Assembly (NCBI GenBank): GCA_018380885.1 | Contig: JAGZSY010000018.1 | Coordinates: 124,001 to 188,000, forward strand | Direction: 5' to 3' | Origin: Enterocloster asparagiformis | Lineage (GTDB): Bacteria; Bacillota; Clostridia; Lachnospirales; Lachnospiraceae | Length of the DNA: 64,000 nucleotides | Shown here: positions 34,280-42,099 of the stretch, piece by piece | How positions within the stretch are numbered: position 1 is the stretch's first letter | Layout: every line of letters begins with the position of its first letter | Position numbers and translations under genes: made by a program | The notes under the pieces: generated by a model | Told to the model about the DNA's origin: nothing | Seen by the model: the letters and a program-made list of their open reading frames with translations, nothing else | Databases searched by the model: none

Positions 34280-35935
34280 CTACCGTGACAACGCCGGACC
34301 CTGTGGGGAGAGGGCCAGCGGAGTGGCGTTTTCCGGAGAGGGCACGATTACTTCCGGCGCTTGGGAGGCTTCCGGCTGTCCGGGGGCCTCGGTCTGAGGC
34401 TGGGGGGATTCCTGGGGCGCGGGGGAGGTCTCCGGCGTCTCAGCGGGGGCTTGGGGCGTTTCCGGTGCGGTCGGCATCTCTGTGGGAGCCTGGGGCGCTT
34501 CCGGCTGTCCGGGAACCGTGGTGTTCTGGTGGATGATTCCGGCTTTGGGGCGGTAATTGCTGCTGTGCAGCGGCGTTTCCTGGACGACTTCGCCGTTTTT
34601 GGTGACCACGCGGAAGCTCTTCCAGGCAGCGCCAGGTTTTGAGGATTCCACCTGCTTTTGGGTGCCGAAGGGGATATTGGGGTTCTCCTCCACCACGCTG
34701 TCCGGCGCTGGCGTCTCGCCCACCTGTTCGGAGCGGATGGAAACCTCCACGCCCTCCTCCAGGACGGGAAGGCCCACGATGGATATCTTCAACTGGTTGT
34801 CCTGGAACTTGGCGCGCAGGGCGATGGAGGTATCGTTGGTGTTGACGAATTTTAAGTCGGGGCCGGCGTAGCCGTCAAAGCTGACCATGGCGTCCTGGCC
34901 GGGTTCCACGTAGCCGGGGGCAAAGCTGTGGGAGTTGCGCTCCGTGGTCATAAAGCCGGAGGTGATGATGGCGTGGTACAGGGTGGTGGAAACCTGGCAT
35001 ACGCCGCCGCCCGGCTCCTCGATCAGCACGCCGTTTTTGTAGGCGCCGGCCGGCTGATAGCCCTTTTCGCTGGTGCGGTTGCCGGTTGCCAGGTTGAAGG
35101 AGAATTCCTCCCCGGACTTCAGAATCCGTCCGTCAATGGCATCCACGGCCAGGCGGATGTTCTGGTTGCGGTTCTTATTGTTGGTGGTCTTGGTGGTGAA
35201 GGTGCCGATCACCTGATACTGTTCCTTGGCCTGCGCCTGGGTGCGCTCCGGCGGGATAATGGTCAGGGATGGGGGGATGGAGGCTGCGTAGGAACCGGAC
35301 TTCACGGCCGCGAGCACATCGGCGGCCAACTGGTCACGGTCCAGGCTGAGCCCGCTGACCTCCTTGGAATACTGGTATTTGCCGGTCTCCCGGTCGTATG
35401 ACACCAGCTGGGAGTTCTCCGGCGAGCGGTCGAACCGTGCGGCAAAGCTGTCCGCGGCTTCCCGGATCCGGCCCTCCATGGCCGTGAGGTCAAAGGAATA
35501 TTCCGCTGTCTGTGACTGGGAGGAACCGTAGACCTCGTCCAGTATGCGTTCAATTTCCGGCGCCAGCTGGTCGGGGAAGGGGAGCCGGTCGTTCTCGTAG
35601 GCCACGGCGATATCCCAGGAAAATGCGCCGGTCAGCTTTTTTTCGGCCGCGGCGCGGTCCAGGCCGGTGATATCAACGCCCTGGACCGCGACGGTGCGGG
35701 CGATGGGCACGGAGGCGGTTTCCGCCGGGGAGCCGGGCACGTAGGCGGCGGAAGCGGAGGGCTGTTTGGATTCCCGCCTGTCTTTCCCAAAGGTGGTCCA
35801 CGCCGCGAAGGCCAGGGCCGGCACAAGCACGGCCAGAGAGAGGACGAGGCCGCGGGGCAGGACGGCGGTGTGCATCCGGCTCAACCGGCTGCGTTTTCTG
35901 CGCGATCTGAATCTGTTGCTGCGAATTCTGGTCAT
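34280..35935 (-). CDS. VanW-family surface protein
   Basis: 551 residues: basic N-terminus with one membrane anchor (LVLSLAVLVPALAFAAW, ~30-46), a peptidoglycan-binding-4-like region (about 85-235), the VanW domain (about 245-380: RILKSGEEFSFNLATGNRT, then GGGVCQVSTTLYHAII), a G5-like segment with VSIRSEQVGETPAPDSV, and a ~100-residue Pro/Glu/Ala/Thr-rich tail. VanW proteins are widespread in Clostridia and are thought to act on the cell wall; the mechanism is unproven. The repetitive tail is probably a wall-spanning or unstructured segment. Confidence 0.88.
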   Translation of the reverse strand: MTRIRSNRFRSRRKRSRLSRMHTAVLPRGLVLSLAVLVPALAFAAWTTFGKDRRESKQPSASAAYVPGSPAETASVPIARTVAVQGVDITGLDRAAAEKKLTGAFSWDIAVAYENDRLPFPDQLAPEIERILDEVYGSSQSQTAEYSFDLTAMEGRIREAADSFAARFDRSPENSQLVSYDRETGKYQYSKEVSGLSLDRDQLAADVLAAVKSGSYAASIPPSLTIIPPERTQAQAKEQYQVIGTFTTKTTNNKNRNQNIRLAVDAIDGRILKSGEEFSFNLATGNRTSEKGYQPAGAYKNGVLIEEPGGGVCQVSTTLYHAIITSGFMTTERNSHSFAPGYVEPGQDAMVSFDGYAGPDLKFVNTNDTSIALRAKFQDNQLKISIVGLPVLEEGVEVSIRSEQVGETPAPDSVVEENPNIPFGTQKQVESSKPGAAWKSFRVVTKNGEVVQETPLHSSNYRPKAGIIHQNTTVPGQPEAPQAPTEMPTAPETPQAPAETPETSPAPQESPQPQTEAPGQPEASQAPEVIVPSPENATPLALSPQGPALSR

Positions 35936-36190
35936 CTATGCTGATTCCTTCCTGAAAAATAGAGTAGTATCTGTAATTATTAACTTTACAGTTTATACTG
36001 TAACAATACCAGATACAGTTAATTCTGTCAAGTATTTTCTTTTATAACATAATTTTGTCCGCTTCCGGCCAGGGAAAACATGGAAATAAAACATTTCCCT
36101 GTATTTCACAGAATTTCCACAAACCGTTCATGATTTTATCACCGGCCGTCCGTTAAAATAGCGTTACGGAAAACGGAGAGGAGAGATTTT

Positions 36191-36565
36191 ATGAAAAAGG
36201 AAACGATGATCCTGGCCGGGCTGGGAGCGGTGATGGCCCTCAGCCTGGCGGAGGCGGTGACCACCCTGGCCGCGGAGGCGGGATGGACCTCTGTGGACCG
36301 CGTTTGGAGATATGTGGATTCCAGCGGGAATTATGCGGCCAACGTGTGGAAAAACTCGGGCAATGATTCATTTTATCTGGGCGGAGACGGCGTGATGGAG
36401 ACCGAGGCCTGGATCGATGATACATATTATGTAGATGAAAATGGAGCAATGGTAAAGAATGCCTGGGTTCAGGTGACGGAGAAAGGAGAGGCGAAGGAGC
36501 CGGGCCCGGGGGACGGGGAGAGCCTGCCTGCGATCTCCTGCCACGGCGAGTATGATCTGAGGTGA
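36191..36565 (+). CDS. Small secreted protein with cell-wall-binding-type repeats
   Basis: 124 residues. Signal peptide with likely cleavage behind VTTLAAEA. Two or three short aromatic repeats follow: WTSVDRVWRYVDSSGNYAAN, then SFYLGGDGVMETEAWID and TYYVDENGAMVKNAW, resembling choline- or glucan-binding repeats (W-x(n)-Y-x-D-x-x-G-x-M). Family members are usually longer, with an enzymatic domain, so this is a stand-alone or shortened binding protein. Start ATG behind GGAGAGGAGAG. A terminator follows 25 bases after the stop. Confidence 0.75.
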   Translation: MKKETMILAGLGAVMALSLAEAVTTLAAEAGWTSVDRVWRYVDSSGNYAANVWKNSGNDSFYLGGDGVMETEAWIDDTYYVDENGAMVKNAWVQVTEKGEAKEPGPGDGESLPAISCHGEYDLR

Positions 36566-36589
36566 CGAGAGGATTTATCTATAATGAAA

Positions 36590-36636
36590 GCGGGAGGATG
36601 ACCGGTTTGCAATAAAACGGTTATCCTCCCGCTTTT
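36590..36636 (+). terminator. Rho-independent terminator
   Basis: GCGGGAGGAT (36590-36599) pairs with ATCCTCCCGC (36623-36632), extended by ACCG/CGGT, then TTTT. Confidence 0.85.
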
Positions 36637-36676
36637 GGTCTGTGATTGCCAGGGGCGCTTTGGCATGGCTGTCCCT

Positions 36677-37165
36677 TTACAGGAGATCACCTGGAAGAGA
36701 GTAGAAATCCAGCTGCCTGGCCGCCTGCTCCCGGGACGCATAGAGGGAAACGGAGTGTTCCTCCTTCAGGTTGGATTTCCAGCCGGCCGGACCCTTGGCC
36801 AGCTCCAATAGCTCGGCCAGGGAACCGGCGGCCCGGTAGAGCTTCCGCTCTGGGGAAATATAGCAGACCGGCCGTTCCTCCTCGAGATCAGGGCTTCCCA
36901 GGATGGTTCCCAGCAGCCCGCCCCTGCGGTCGAAGGCGAACAGCTCCACCTGGGGGACTGTGTAGAAGTCCACCTCGGGGAGGCTGTCGTCAAATATAAA
37001 GTGCAGGCCGTACCGGTCCCCGTACATTTGGTACACGGCGTTGCGGTCCTTTGCGCTCATGGAATAGACGGTGGTTCCGGCGGGAACGATTTCCGTATCC
37101 GGCTCATTGGTAAAAAAAGCCACGGCCTTCCTGGAGGAGGTTAAATCTATATATAACCGCTTCAT
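36677..37165 (-). CDS. Unknown protein
   Basis: 162 residues, no signal peptide or membrane segment. It starts KRLYIDLTSSRKAVAFF and has beta-rich stretches (VDFYTVPQVELFAFDRRGGL, RPVCYISPERKLYRAAGSL). The start has GAAAGGAGC at good spacing, so it is probably real. No family recognised; the neighbours give no hint. Confidence 0.65.
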   Translation of the reverse strand: MKRLYIDLTSSRKAVAFFTNEPDTEIVPAGTTVYSMSAKDRNAVYQMYGDRYGLHFIFDDSLPEVDFYTVPQVELFAFDRRGGLLGTILGSPDLEEERPVCYISPERKLYRAAGSLAELLELAKGPAGWKSNLKEEHSVSLYASREQAARQLDFYSLPGDLL

Positions 37166-37665
37166 GACAAGCTGCTCCTTTCAAAATACGGCAGGGAGGA
37201 TATGCCGGGCCGCTGCGGACAGCCACGTAAGCGGGGCTGTCCGGCTTTTCATGTGATACTTTAGTTTAATGTTCGGAAATGAGAATGTCAACGGCCCGGC
37301 GGGCGAGAAAAAATTTTTACCACAAAGTCCATTTTTGTGGTAACATAGGGGAGAGGGCTAATACTGTATACAATAAACAAAACTCCGTGGAACCCGTACG
37401 GGGCTGCGGCGTTGGCTTCGGTTGAAAAAATGACGTTGGTTTGATATACTGGAGCGGAGGGCGGATATTCCCTGAGAAATGAGGAGACCCCGGCGATTTC
37501 TCGACCGGGGCAATTATGAAAAATCTATGTGCAATTTTACTATTAAACATATTTTTTGTATTTCTTTTCTATACAAATAGTATAAAAAATAAATATGAAC
37601 GAAATATGAATGCTATGTAAACAGATTATGAAAAGTTAAAAATTAGAAAATAGAAGGAGAGAAGG
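37166..37665. promoter_or_regulatory. 500-base gene-free region with several dyads upstream of ppaC
   Basis: No convincing ORF. Seen: stem GGACAGCC/GGCTGTCC (37217-37242); a perfect TTACCACAAA/TTTGTGGTAA palindrome with 7-base gap (37317-37343); TGTATACA (37366-37373); stem CCCCGG/CCGGGG near 37487-37509; and TTTGTAT/ATACAAA (37555-37577) just before TATAAA at 37581. The last part is strongly AT-rich and probably holds the ppaC promoter. The central 100 bases (37380-37510) are GC-rich and may be a structured leader; I recognise no known riboswitch. Confidence 0.5.
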
Positions 37666-39336
37666 ATGGGACAGGAATTAAAACGAAAGACAACGGTCAT
37701 CGGACATCGGAACCCGGATACGGATTCCATCTGCTCGGCTATCTGCTACGCCAATCTGAAGCGGATATTGACCGGTGACGAGTATATTCCGGGCCGGGCC
37801 GGCCACGTGAACGGCGAAACCCAGTTTGTGCTGGACTATTTCGGCGTGGAGCAGCCCAAGCTGGTGGAGGACGTGAGAACCCAGGTGAAGGACATTGAGA
37901 TTCGCAAGACAAAGGGCGTGGCGGGAAGCATTTCGCTGAAAAAAGCCTGGAAGATCATGCAGGAGAACAATGTGGTCACCATCCCGTCGGTCCGCGAGGA
38001 CGGGGCTCTGGAGGGCCTGATCACGGTGGGCGATATCACCAAAACGTACATGAATATCTATGACAGCAGCATTCTGTCCAAGGCCAATACCCGGTATTCC
38101 AACATCATCGAGACGCTGGAAGCGGACCTGATCGTGGGGGACGAGACCGCGTATTTTGACCGCGGCAAGGTGCTGGTGGCGGCGGCGAACCCGGACCTGA
38201 TGGAGTTCTATATCGAACCCCACGATCTGGTGATACTGGGAAACCGGTACGAATCGCAGCTGTGCGCCATTGAGATGGGGGCGGATTGCATCATTGTGTG
38301 CGAGGGCGCGGGCGTTTCCCGCACAATCAAGAAGATCGCCCAGGACCGCGGCACCACGGTGATCGCCACCACCTACGACACGTACACGGTGGCCCGTCTG
38401 ATTAACCAGAGCATGCCCATCAGCTATTTTATGACCAGGGAGCATCTGATCACATTCGACAGCGACGACTACATTGACGAAATCAAAGAGGTGATGGCCA
38501 GCAAGCGGCACCGCGATTTCCCGATTCTGGATAAAAACGGCTGCTATCTGGGCATGATTTCCCGCCGGAACCTGTTGGGCGCAAAGGGCAAGCAGGTGAT
38601 CCTGGTGGATCACAATGAGAAGAACCAGGCTGTGGCCGGAGTGGAGGGCGCGGAGATCCTGGAGATCATCGACCACCACCGCCTGGGTACGGTTCAGACC
38701 ATGGCGCCGGTGTTCTTCCGCAACCAGCCTTTGGGCTGCACGGCCACCATTATCTATCAGATGTACCGGGAGACGGGGACGGAGATTGATCAGAAAATCG
38801 CCGGGCTGCTGTGCAGCGCCATTATTTCCGACACGCTGCTGTTCCGCTCTCCCACCTGCACTTCCGTGGACGAGCGGGCCGCCAGGGAGCTGGCCCAGAT
38901 CGCGGGGCTGGATATCGAGAAATACGCGGTGCAAATGTTCTCCGCCGGCAGCAACCTAAAGGACAAGGGCGACGAGGAGATCTTTTACCAGGATTTCAAG
39001 CGCTTTACCTCCGGCAAGGTGGCCTTCGCGGTGGGGCAGATCACGTCCCTGGACGAGGGCGAGTTAAAGGCGTTAAAGCCGCGGATGCTGGCGTATATGC
39101 AGCGCTCCCACGAGACGGACAATCTGAATATGGTGTTCTTTATGCTGACCAATATCCTGACCGAGTCCACGGAGCTTCTGTGCGTGGGTCAGGGCGCGGT
39201 GCAGCTGGCGTGCAAGGCGTTTCACCTGGATCAGGAGGAGGCGGCGCAGTCGGATGAGCCGGTGGTCGGCCTTCCGGGGGTGGTATCGCGCAAAAAGCAG
39301 CTGATTCCCGAGCTCATGCTGGCGGAGCAGATGTAG
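37666..39336 (+). CDS. ppaC: Manganese-dependent inorganic pyrophosphatase with CBS and DRTGG domains
   Basis: 556 residues, the long, regulated form. DHH phosphoesterase part 1: VIGHRNPDTDSICSAICYA near 11. The insert comprises a CBS domain (~75-130), a DRTGG domain (~130-250) and a second CBS domain (~250-300). The core resumes with ILVDHN and EIIDHHRLG near 338, and ends with the DHHA2 domain (~410-545). The enzyme hydrolyses pyrophosphate; the CBS insert binds adenine nucleotides and controls activity. ATG follows GAAGGAGAGAAGG. It is monocistronic as far as visible. Confidence 0.95.
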   Translation: MGQELKRKTTVIGHRNPDTDSICSAICYANLKRILTGDEYIPGRAGHVNGETQFVLDYFGVEQPKLVEDVRTQVKDIEIRKTKGVAGSISLKKAWKIMQENNVVTIPSVREDGALEGLITVGDITKTYMNIYDSSILSKANTRYSNIIETLEADLIVGDETAYFDRGKVLVAAANPDLMEFYIEPHDLVILGNRYESQLCAIEMGADCIIVCEGAGVSRTIKKIAQDRGTTVIATTYDTYTVARLINQSMPISYFMTREHLITFDSDDYIDEIKEVMASKRHRDFPILDKNGCYLGMISRRNLLGAKGKQVILVDHNEKNQAVAGVEGAEILEIIDHHRLGTVQTMAPVFFRNQPLGCTATIIYQMYRETGTEIDQKIAGLLCSAIISDTLLFRSPTCTSVDERAARELAQIAGLDIEKYAVQMFSAGSNLKDKGDEEIFYQDFKRFTSGKVAFAVGQITSLDEGELKALKPRMLAYMQRSHETDNLNMVFFMLTNILTESTELLCVGQGAVQLACKAFHLDQEEAAQSDEPVVGLPGVVSRKKQLIPELMLAEQM

Positions 39337-39423
39337 GAGCGCCGCCGTACGGCGATGTTATCTTGGGCCTCTTATTTGCTGTGATATAAAACGTATAAAT
39401 TCATAGAAAGACAGGTAGCTGTA

Positions 39424-40107
39424 ATGGATAATCAAAATAAACGCAGGCCTGACGCGGAGGGCGAAAAGTCTTACTGGAAGCCGGGCAACATGCTCTATCC
39501 CCTGCCGGTGGTGATGGTCAGCTGCGGACGGGAGGGCGAAAAGCCCAATATTATCACAGTGGCCTGGGCGGGCACGGTCTGCTCGGACCCGGCCATGGTC
39601 TCCATTTCTGTGCGCAAGGAGCGGTTTTCCCACCAGATTATCAAGGACACGGGGGAATTTGTGATCAATCTGGTGAATAAGCCGCTGGTGCGGGCCACGG
39701 ACTATTGCGGCGTCAAATCCGGCCGCGAGGTGGATAAGTTCCAGGAGATGAGGCTGACGCCGCTTCCGTCCCAGCACGTGAAGGCGGTGGGAATCGGGGA
39801 GAGCCCGGTGAATCTGGAGTGCCGCGTTGTGGATGTGAAGGAACTGGGAAGCCACGACATGTTCATCGCCCAGGTGGTGGGCGTGACCGTGGACAACCGG
39901 TATATGAACGACAAGGGCAAATTTAATCTGAACGCCTCCGGCCTGGTGACCTATTCCCACGGGGAGTATTTTGAGCTGGGGAAACGCCTGGGCAGCTTCG
40001 GCTACTCCGTAAAGCGGCCGGTGAAAAAGCGCGGGTCCAAGGGCGGCGCCGGAAAATCAGGCGTTTCTGCCGGCGAGGGAAAAAAGAGCAGGAGGACAAA
40101 CGGATGA
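39424..40107 (+). CDS. Flavin reductase-family protein
   Basis: 227 residues; FMN-binding split-barrel of the flavin reductase-like group: GNMLYPLPVVMVSCGRE near 20, then WAGTVCSDPAMVSISVRKER near 50 and GEFVINLVN near 77. The family reduces or binds FMN. The last ~25 residues are a Lys/Gly/Ser-rich tail (basic, disordered). Its stop overlaps the start of the kinase-like gene (ATGA), so the two are co-translated. Confidence 0.88.
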   Translation: MDNQNKRRPDAEGEKSYWKPGNMLYPLPVVMVSCGREGEKPNIITVAWAGTVCSDPAMVSISVRKERFSHQIIKDTGEFVINLVNKPLVRATDYCGVKSGREVDKFQEMRLTPLPSQHVKAVGIGESPVNLECRVVDVKELGSHDMFIAQVVGVTVDNRYMNDKGKFNLNASGLVTYSHGEYFELGKRLGSFGYSVKRPVKKRGSKGGAGKSGVSAGEGKKSRRTNG

Positions 40108-40622
40108 AAGCGAATATAACCATGATCGGCATGCCCTCGTCGGGCAAGAGCACCATCGGCGTGCTGCTGGCCAAGCGGTTGGGTTATTCCTTTGTGGATG
40201 TGGATATTGTGATCCAGGAGAAGGAGGGGCGCCTTTTAAAGGAGATTATCGCCTCCGAGGGTATGGACGGATTTCTGGCAGTGGAAAACCGCGTCAACGC
40301 TGAGCTGGACGTGAAAAAGTCGGTGATCGCCCCCGGCGGCAGCGTGATCTACGGCGCCGAGGCCATGGAGCATCTGAAGGAGATCAGCGAGGTGGTTTAC
40401 CTGAAGATGAGCTATGAGGAGATGGAGAAGCGGATCGGCAACGTGGTGGACCGCGGGGTGGCGCTGAAGGACGGAATGACGCTGCGGGACCTGTACAATG
40501 AGCGGGTGCCGTACTACGAGAAATACGCGGATATTGTCATCGACGAGGAGGGCATGACCCCGGGCGAGACGGTGGACGCGCTGCGTGAGATGATTGAGGA
40601 GAAGATTCGTTCCGGGAAATAG
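40104..40622 (+). CDS. Shikimate kinase-like protein
   Basis: 172 residues, the size of AroK. Walker A GMPSSGKST (9-17), DVDIVI near 33 (the D-x-D), PGGSVIYG near 76 and the lid/adenine part NERVPYYEKYADIVID near 134. However, the family's F-R-x-x-E motif, whose Arg grips shikimate, reads FLAVE here (near 56), so the substrate may differ. It overlaps the flavin reductase gene by four bases; no aromatic pathway gene is nearby. A nucleotide-dependent phosphotransferase is secure, shikimate as substrate is not. Confidence 0.75.
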   Translation: MKANITMIGMPSSGKSTIGVLLAKRLGYSFVDVDIVIQEKEGRLLKEIIASEGMDGFLAVENRVNAELDVKKSVIAPGGSVIYGAEAMEHLKEISEVVYLKMSYEEMEKRIGNVVDRGVALKDGMTLRDLYNERVPYYEKYADIVIDEEGMTPGETVDALREMIEEKIRSGK

Positions 40623-40694
40623 ACAGCCGGACGGAAAATGCTGCCGGGACACTGGAGACATTGTTCCGGCAGTTTTTGACGGGGAGGCGGGAAA

Positions 40695-41180
40695 ATGGCG
40701 GAAGAGCTGTTCGCGTATGCGTTTTTGATGGAGGCAGGGCTGCTGCCCGCAGAGGACTATTGGAAAAAATTGGATGAGCTGTTTGAGGCGCACATGGACG
40801 ATGAGCTGCTTCTGGAGTTGGAATACAGCGCGCGCCATGGGCTGAGGACGGTGAATCTGATCCGGGAATACATGCTGGACGGCCGGCGGCCGGTCGATAT
40901 GGGGAGGTTTTGCCGGGGCCTTTTAGGGCTGCTGGAGGAAATATACCGCAGACGGACAACGGCTTTGCCGGAGTTTGGGGCCAGGGCTTATCTTTTGTGG
41001 GAGGCACTGCCGGAGCGGGTATCCGGGCAGGAGCCTTTTTTGCGTCTGTGCTGGGCCAATGATCCGCTGTCCTACGGGGATGAGGCGGGGGCCAGGGAAA
41101 TCTATGAGGGGATATTCTCATATGATAAGGAGGATTCGCGGGGCGCATCCCAGGCCGGCGGGCATATCGCGGATGCCTGA
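40695..41180 (+). CDS. Unknown helical protein
   Basis: 161 residues, no signal peptide, mostly helical and acidic: AYAFLMEAGLLPAEDYWKKL at the start, ELLLELEYSARHGLRTVNLI near 37, LLEEIYRRRTTALPEFGAR near 77. The start follows GGGGAGG. It lies downstream of the shikimate-kinase-like gene by 72 bases and ends at a bidirectional terminator. Not recognised. Confidence 0.65.
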   Translation: MAEELFAYAFLMEAGLLPAEDYWKKLDELFEAHMDDELLLELEYSARHGLRTVNLIREYMLDGRRPVDMGRFCRGLLGLLEEIYRRRTTALPEFGARAYLLWEALPERVSGQEPFLRLCWANDPLSYGDEAGAREIYEGIFSYDKEDSRGASQAGGHIADA

Positions 41181-41229
41181 AGCGCGGGAAACTGCGATTT
41201 TGCGTGTCGGTTCTGCGGAAGCTGTAAAT

Positions 41230-41294
41230 AAAAAGACGCCTGTGAAGCGGCGGGGCAGGGATAAACTGCCTTGGGCTTCGGGGCGTCTTTTTTT
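41230..41294. terminator. Bidirectional terminator
   Basis: AAAAGACGCC (41231-41240) pairs with GGCGTCTTTT, with an inner TGAAGC/GCTTCG-type pair and a small GGCAG/CTGCC hairpin. T-runs are found on both strands. It separates the unknown + gene from the minus-strand penicillin-binding protein operon. Confidence 0.85.
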
Positions 41295-41340
41295 GACCTG
41301 CCTGTGGGATTGGCCGGCAGACCGGATTTGGGGTCAAGGG

Positions 41341-42099
41341 TTACAGCATCTCCATGTAGGCCAGGAGCTCATCCAGCAATCCCAGACCTACGTAAACGGC
41401 CAGTCCCAGAATGATCAGGGCTACCAGCAGGAACACCAGCTTGTAGAGCAGGTAGGCCCTGGCAAAGTCCTTTAGCTGGGTGTTTTTCCTGCCAAAGGCC
41501 TTGACCAGCAGGTAAATCCAGCCGATGACCGGAATGTTCATGCACATGAAGGTGATAAACCATTTGCGGGGCGGTACGCGGTAGTCCGCCTGGGGAGCGG
41601 TTGGGGCGGGCTCAAACCCTTCCGCCGCGTCCTCGCCGGGTTCCGGCAAATCGGCTGGGAGATCGGAGTCCGGAGTTGGCCCGACGCCGGACTCCTCCGG
41701 GGTAGGCTCATCCTGTTCATGCTCTGACTCCGCGGAAAGCTCTGTCCTGTTGGCGGAAGTCTCCGCCCCGCCGGCAGAAAGTTCTGCTCCATCAGCGGAA
41801 AGCTCCGCCCCTGCGGGGGAAAACTCTGCCTGAACCGCGGAAAGCTCCGCCCTGCCGGAGGAAGTCTCCGCCCCGCCGCCGGAAGTCTCCGCCCCCTCTG
41901 CGGAAGTCTCCCCTCCTTCTGCGGGAAGCCCCGCTCCTGCGCCGGAAAACTCTTGCCCGCCGGCTTCCAAAGCTTCCATCGTATGATCCGTCATATTACC
42001 CGTCTCCGCCCCACCGGTCCGGCCCCTTTTCCGGCTGCGCCTGAAAAAGCCTGTGGCGGAGGAGTCGTTATTCTGTCTGTTCAATGGTTCATTCTTCAT
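41341..42099 (-). CDS. Membrane protein with heptad-repeat N-terminus
   Basis: 252 residues from the ATG at 42099, which overlaps the end of the penicillin-binding protein gene by 11 bases (translational coupling). The first ~45 residues are basic; about 55-125 consist of some ten seven-residue repeats of the type GAELSA(D/G/E) or GAETSA; the C-terminal ~80 residues contain two membrane helices (WFITFMCMNIPVIGWIYLLV, then LVFLLVALIILGLAVYVGLG). The repeats are encoded by a 21-base tandem array. No family recognised; position suggests a helper in cell-wall synthesis. Confidence 0.7.
   Translation of the reverse strand: MKNEPLNRQNNDSSATGFFRRSRKRGRTGGAETGNMTDHTMEALEAGGQEFSGAGAGLPAEGGETSAEGAETSGGGAETSSGRAELSAVQAEFSPAGAELSADGAELSAGGAETSANRTELSAESEHEQDEPTPEESGVGPTPDSDLPADLPEPGEDAAEGFEPAPTAPQADYRVPPRKWFITFMCMNIPVIGWIYLLVKAFGRKNTQLKDFARAYLLYKLVFLLVALIILGLAVYVGLGLLDELLAYMEML
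41735..41960 (-). repeat. 21-base tandem repeat array within a coding region
   Basis: About ten imperfect copies of a 21-base unit built around GCGGAAGTCTCCGCC, itself palindromic (GGCGGA-AGTC-TCCGCC). Each encodes one (G)AE(L/T)SA-type heptad. Being a multiple of three, changes in copy number would keep the frame. Confidence 0.75.

Noticed and set aside
37678..38934. 418-codon minus-strand frame opposite ppaC
   Set aside because: Antisense shadow, no ribosome site or known motif.
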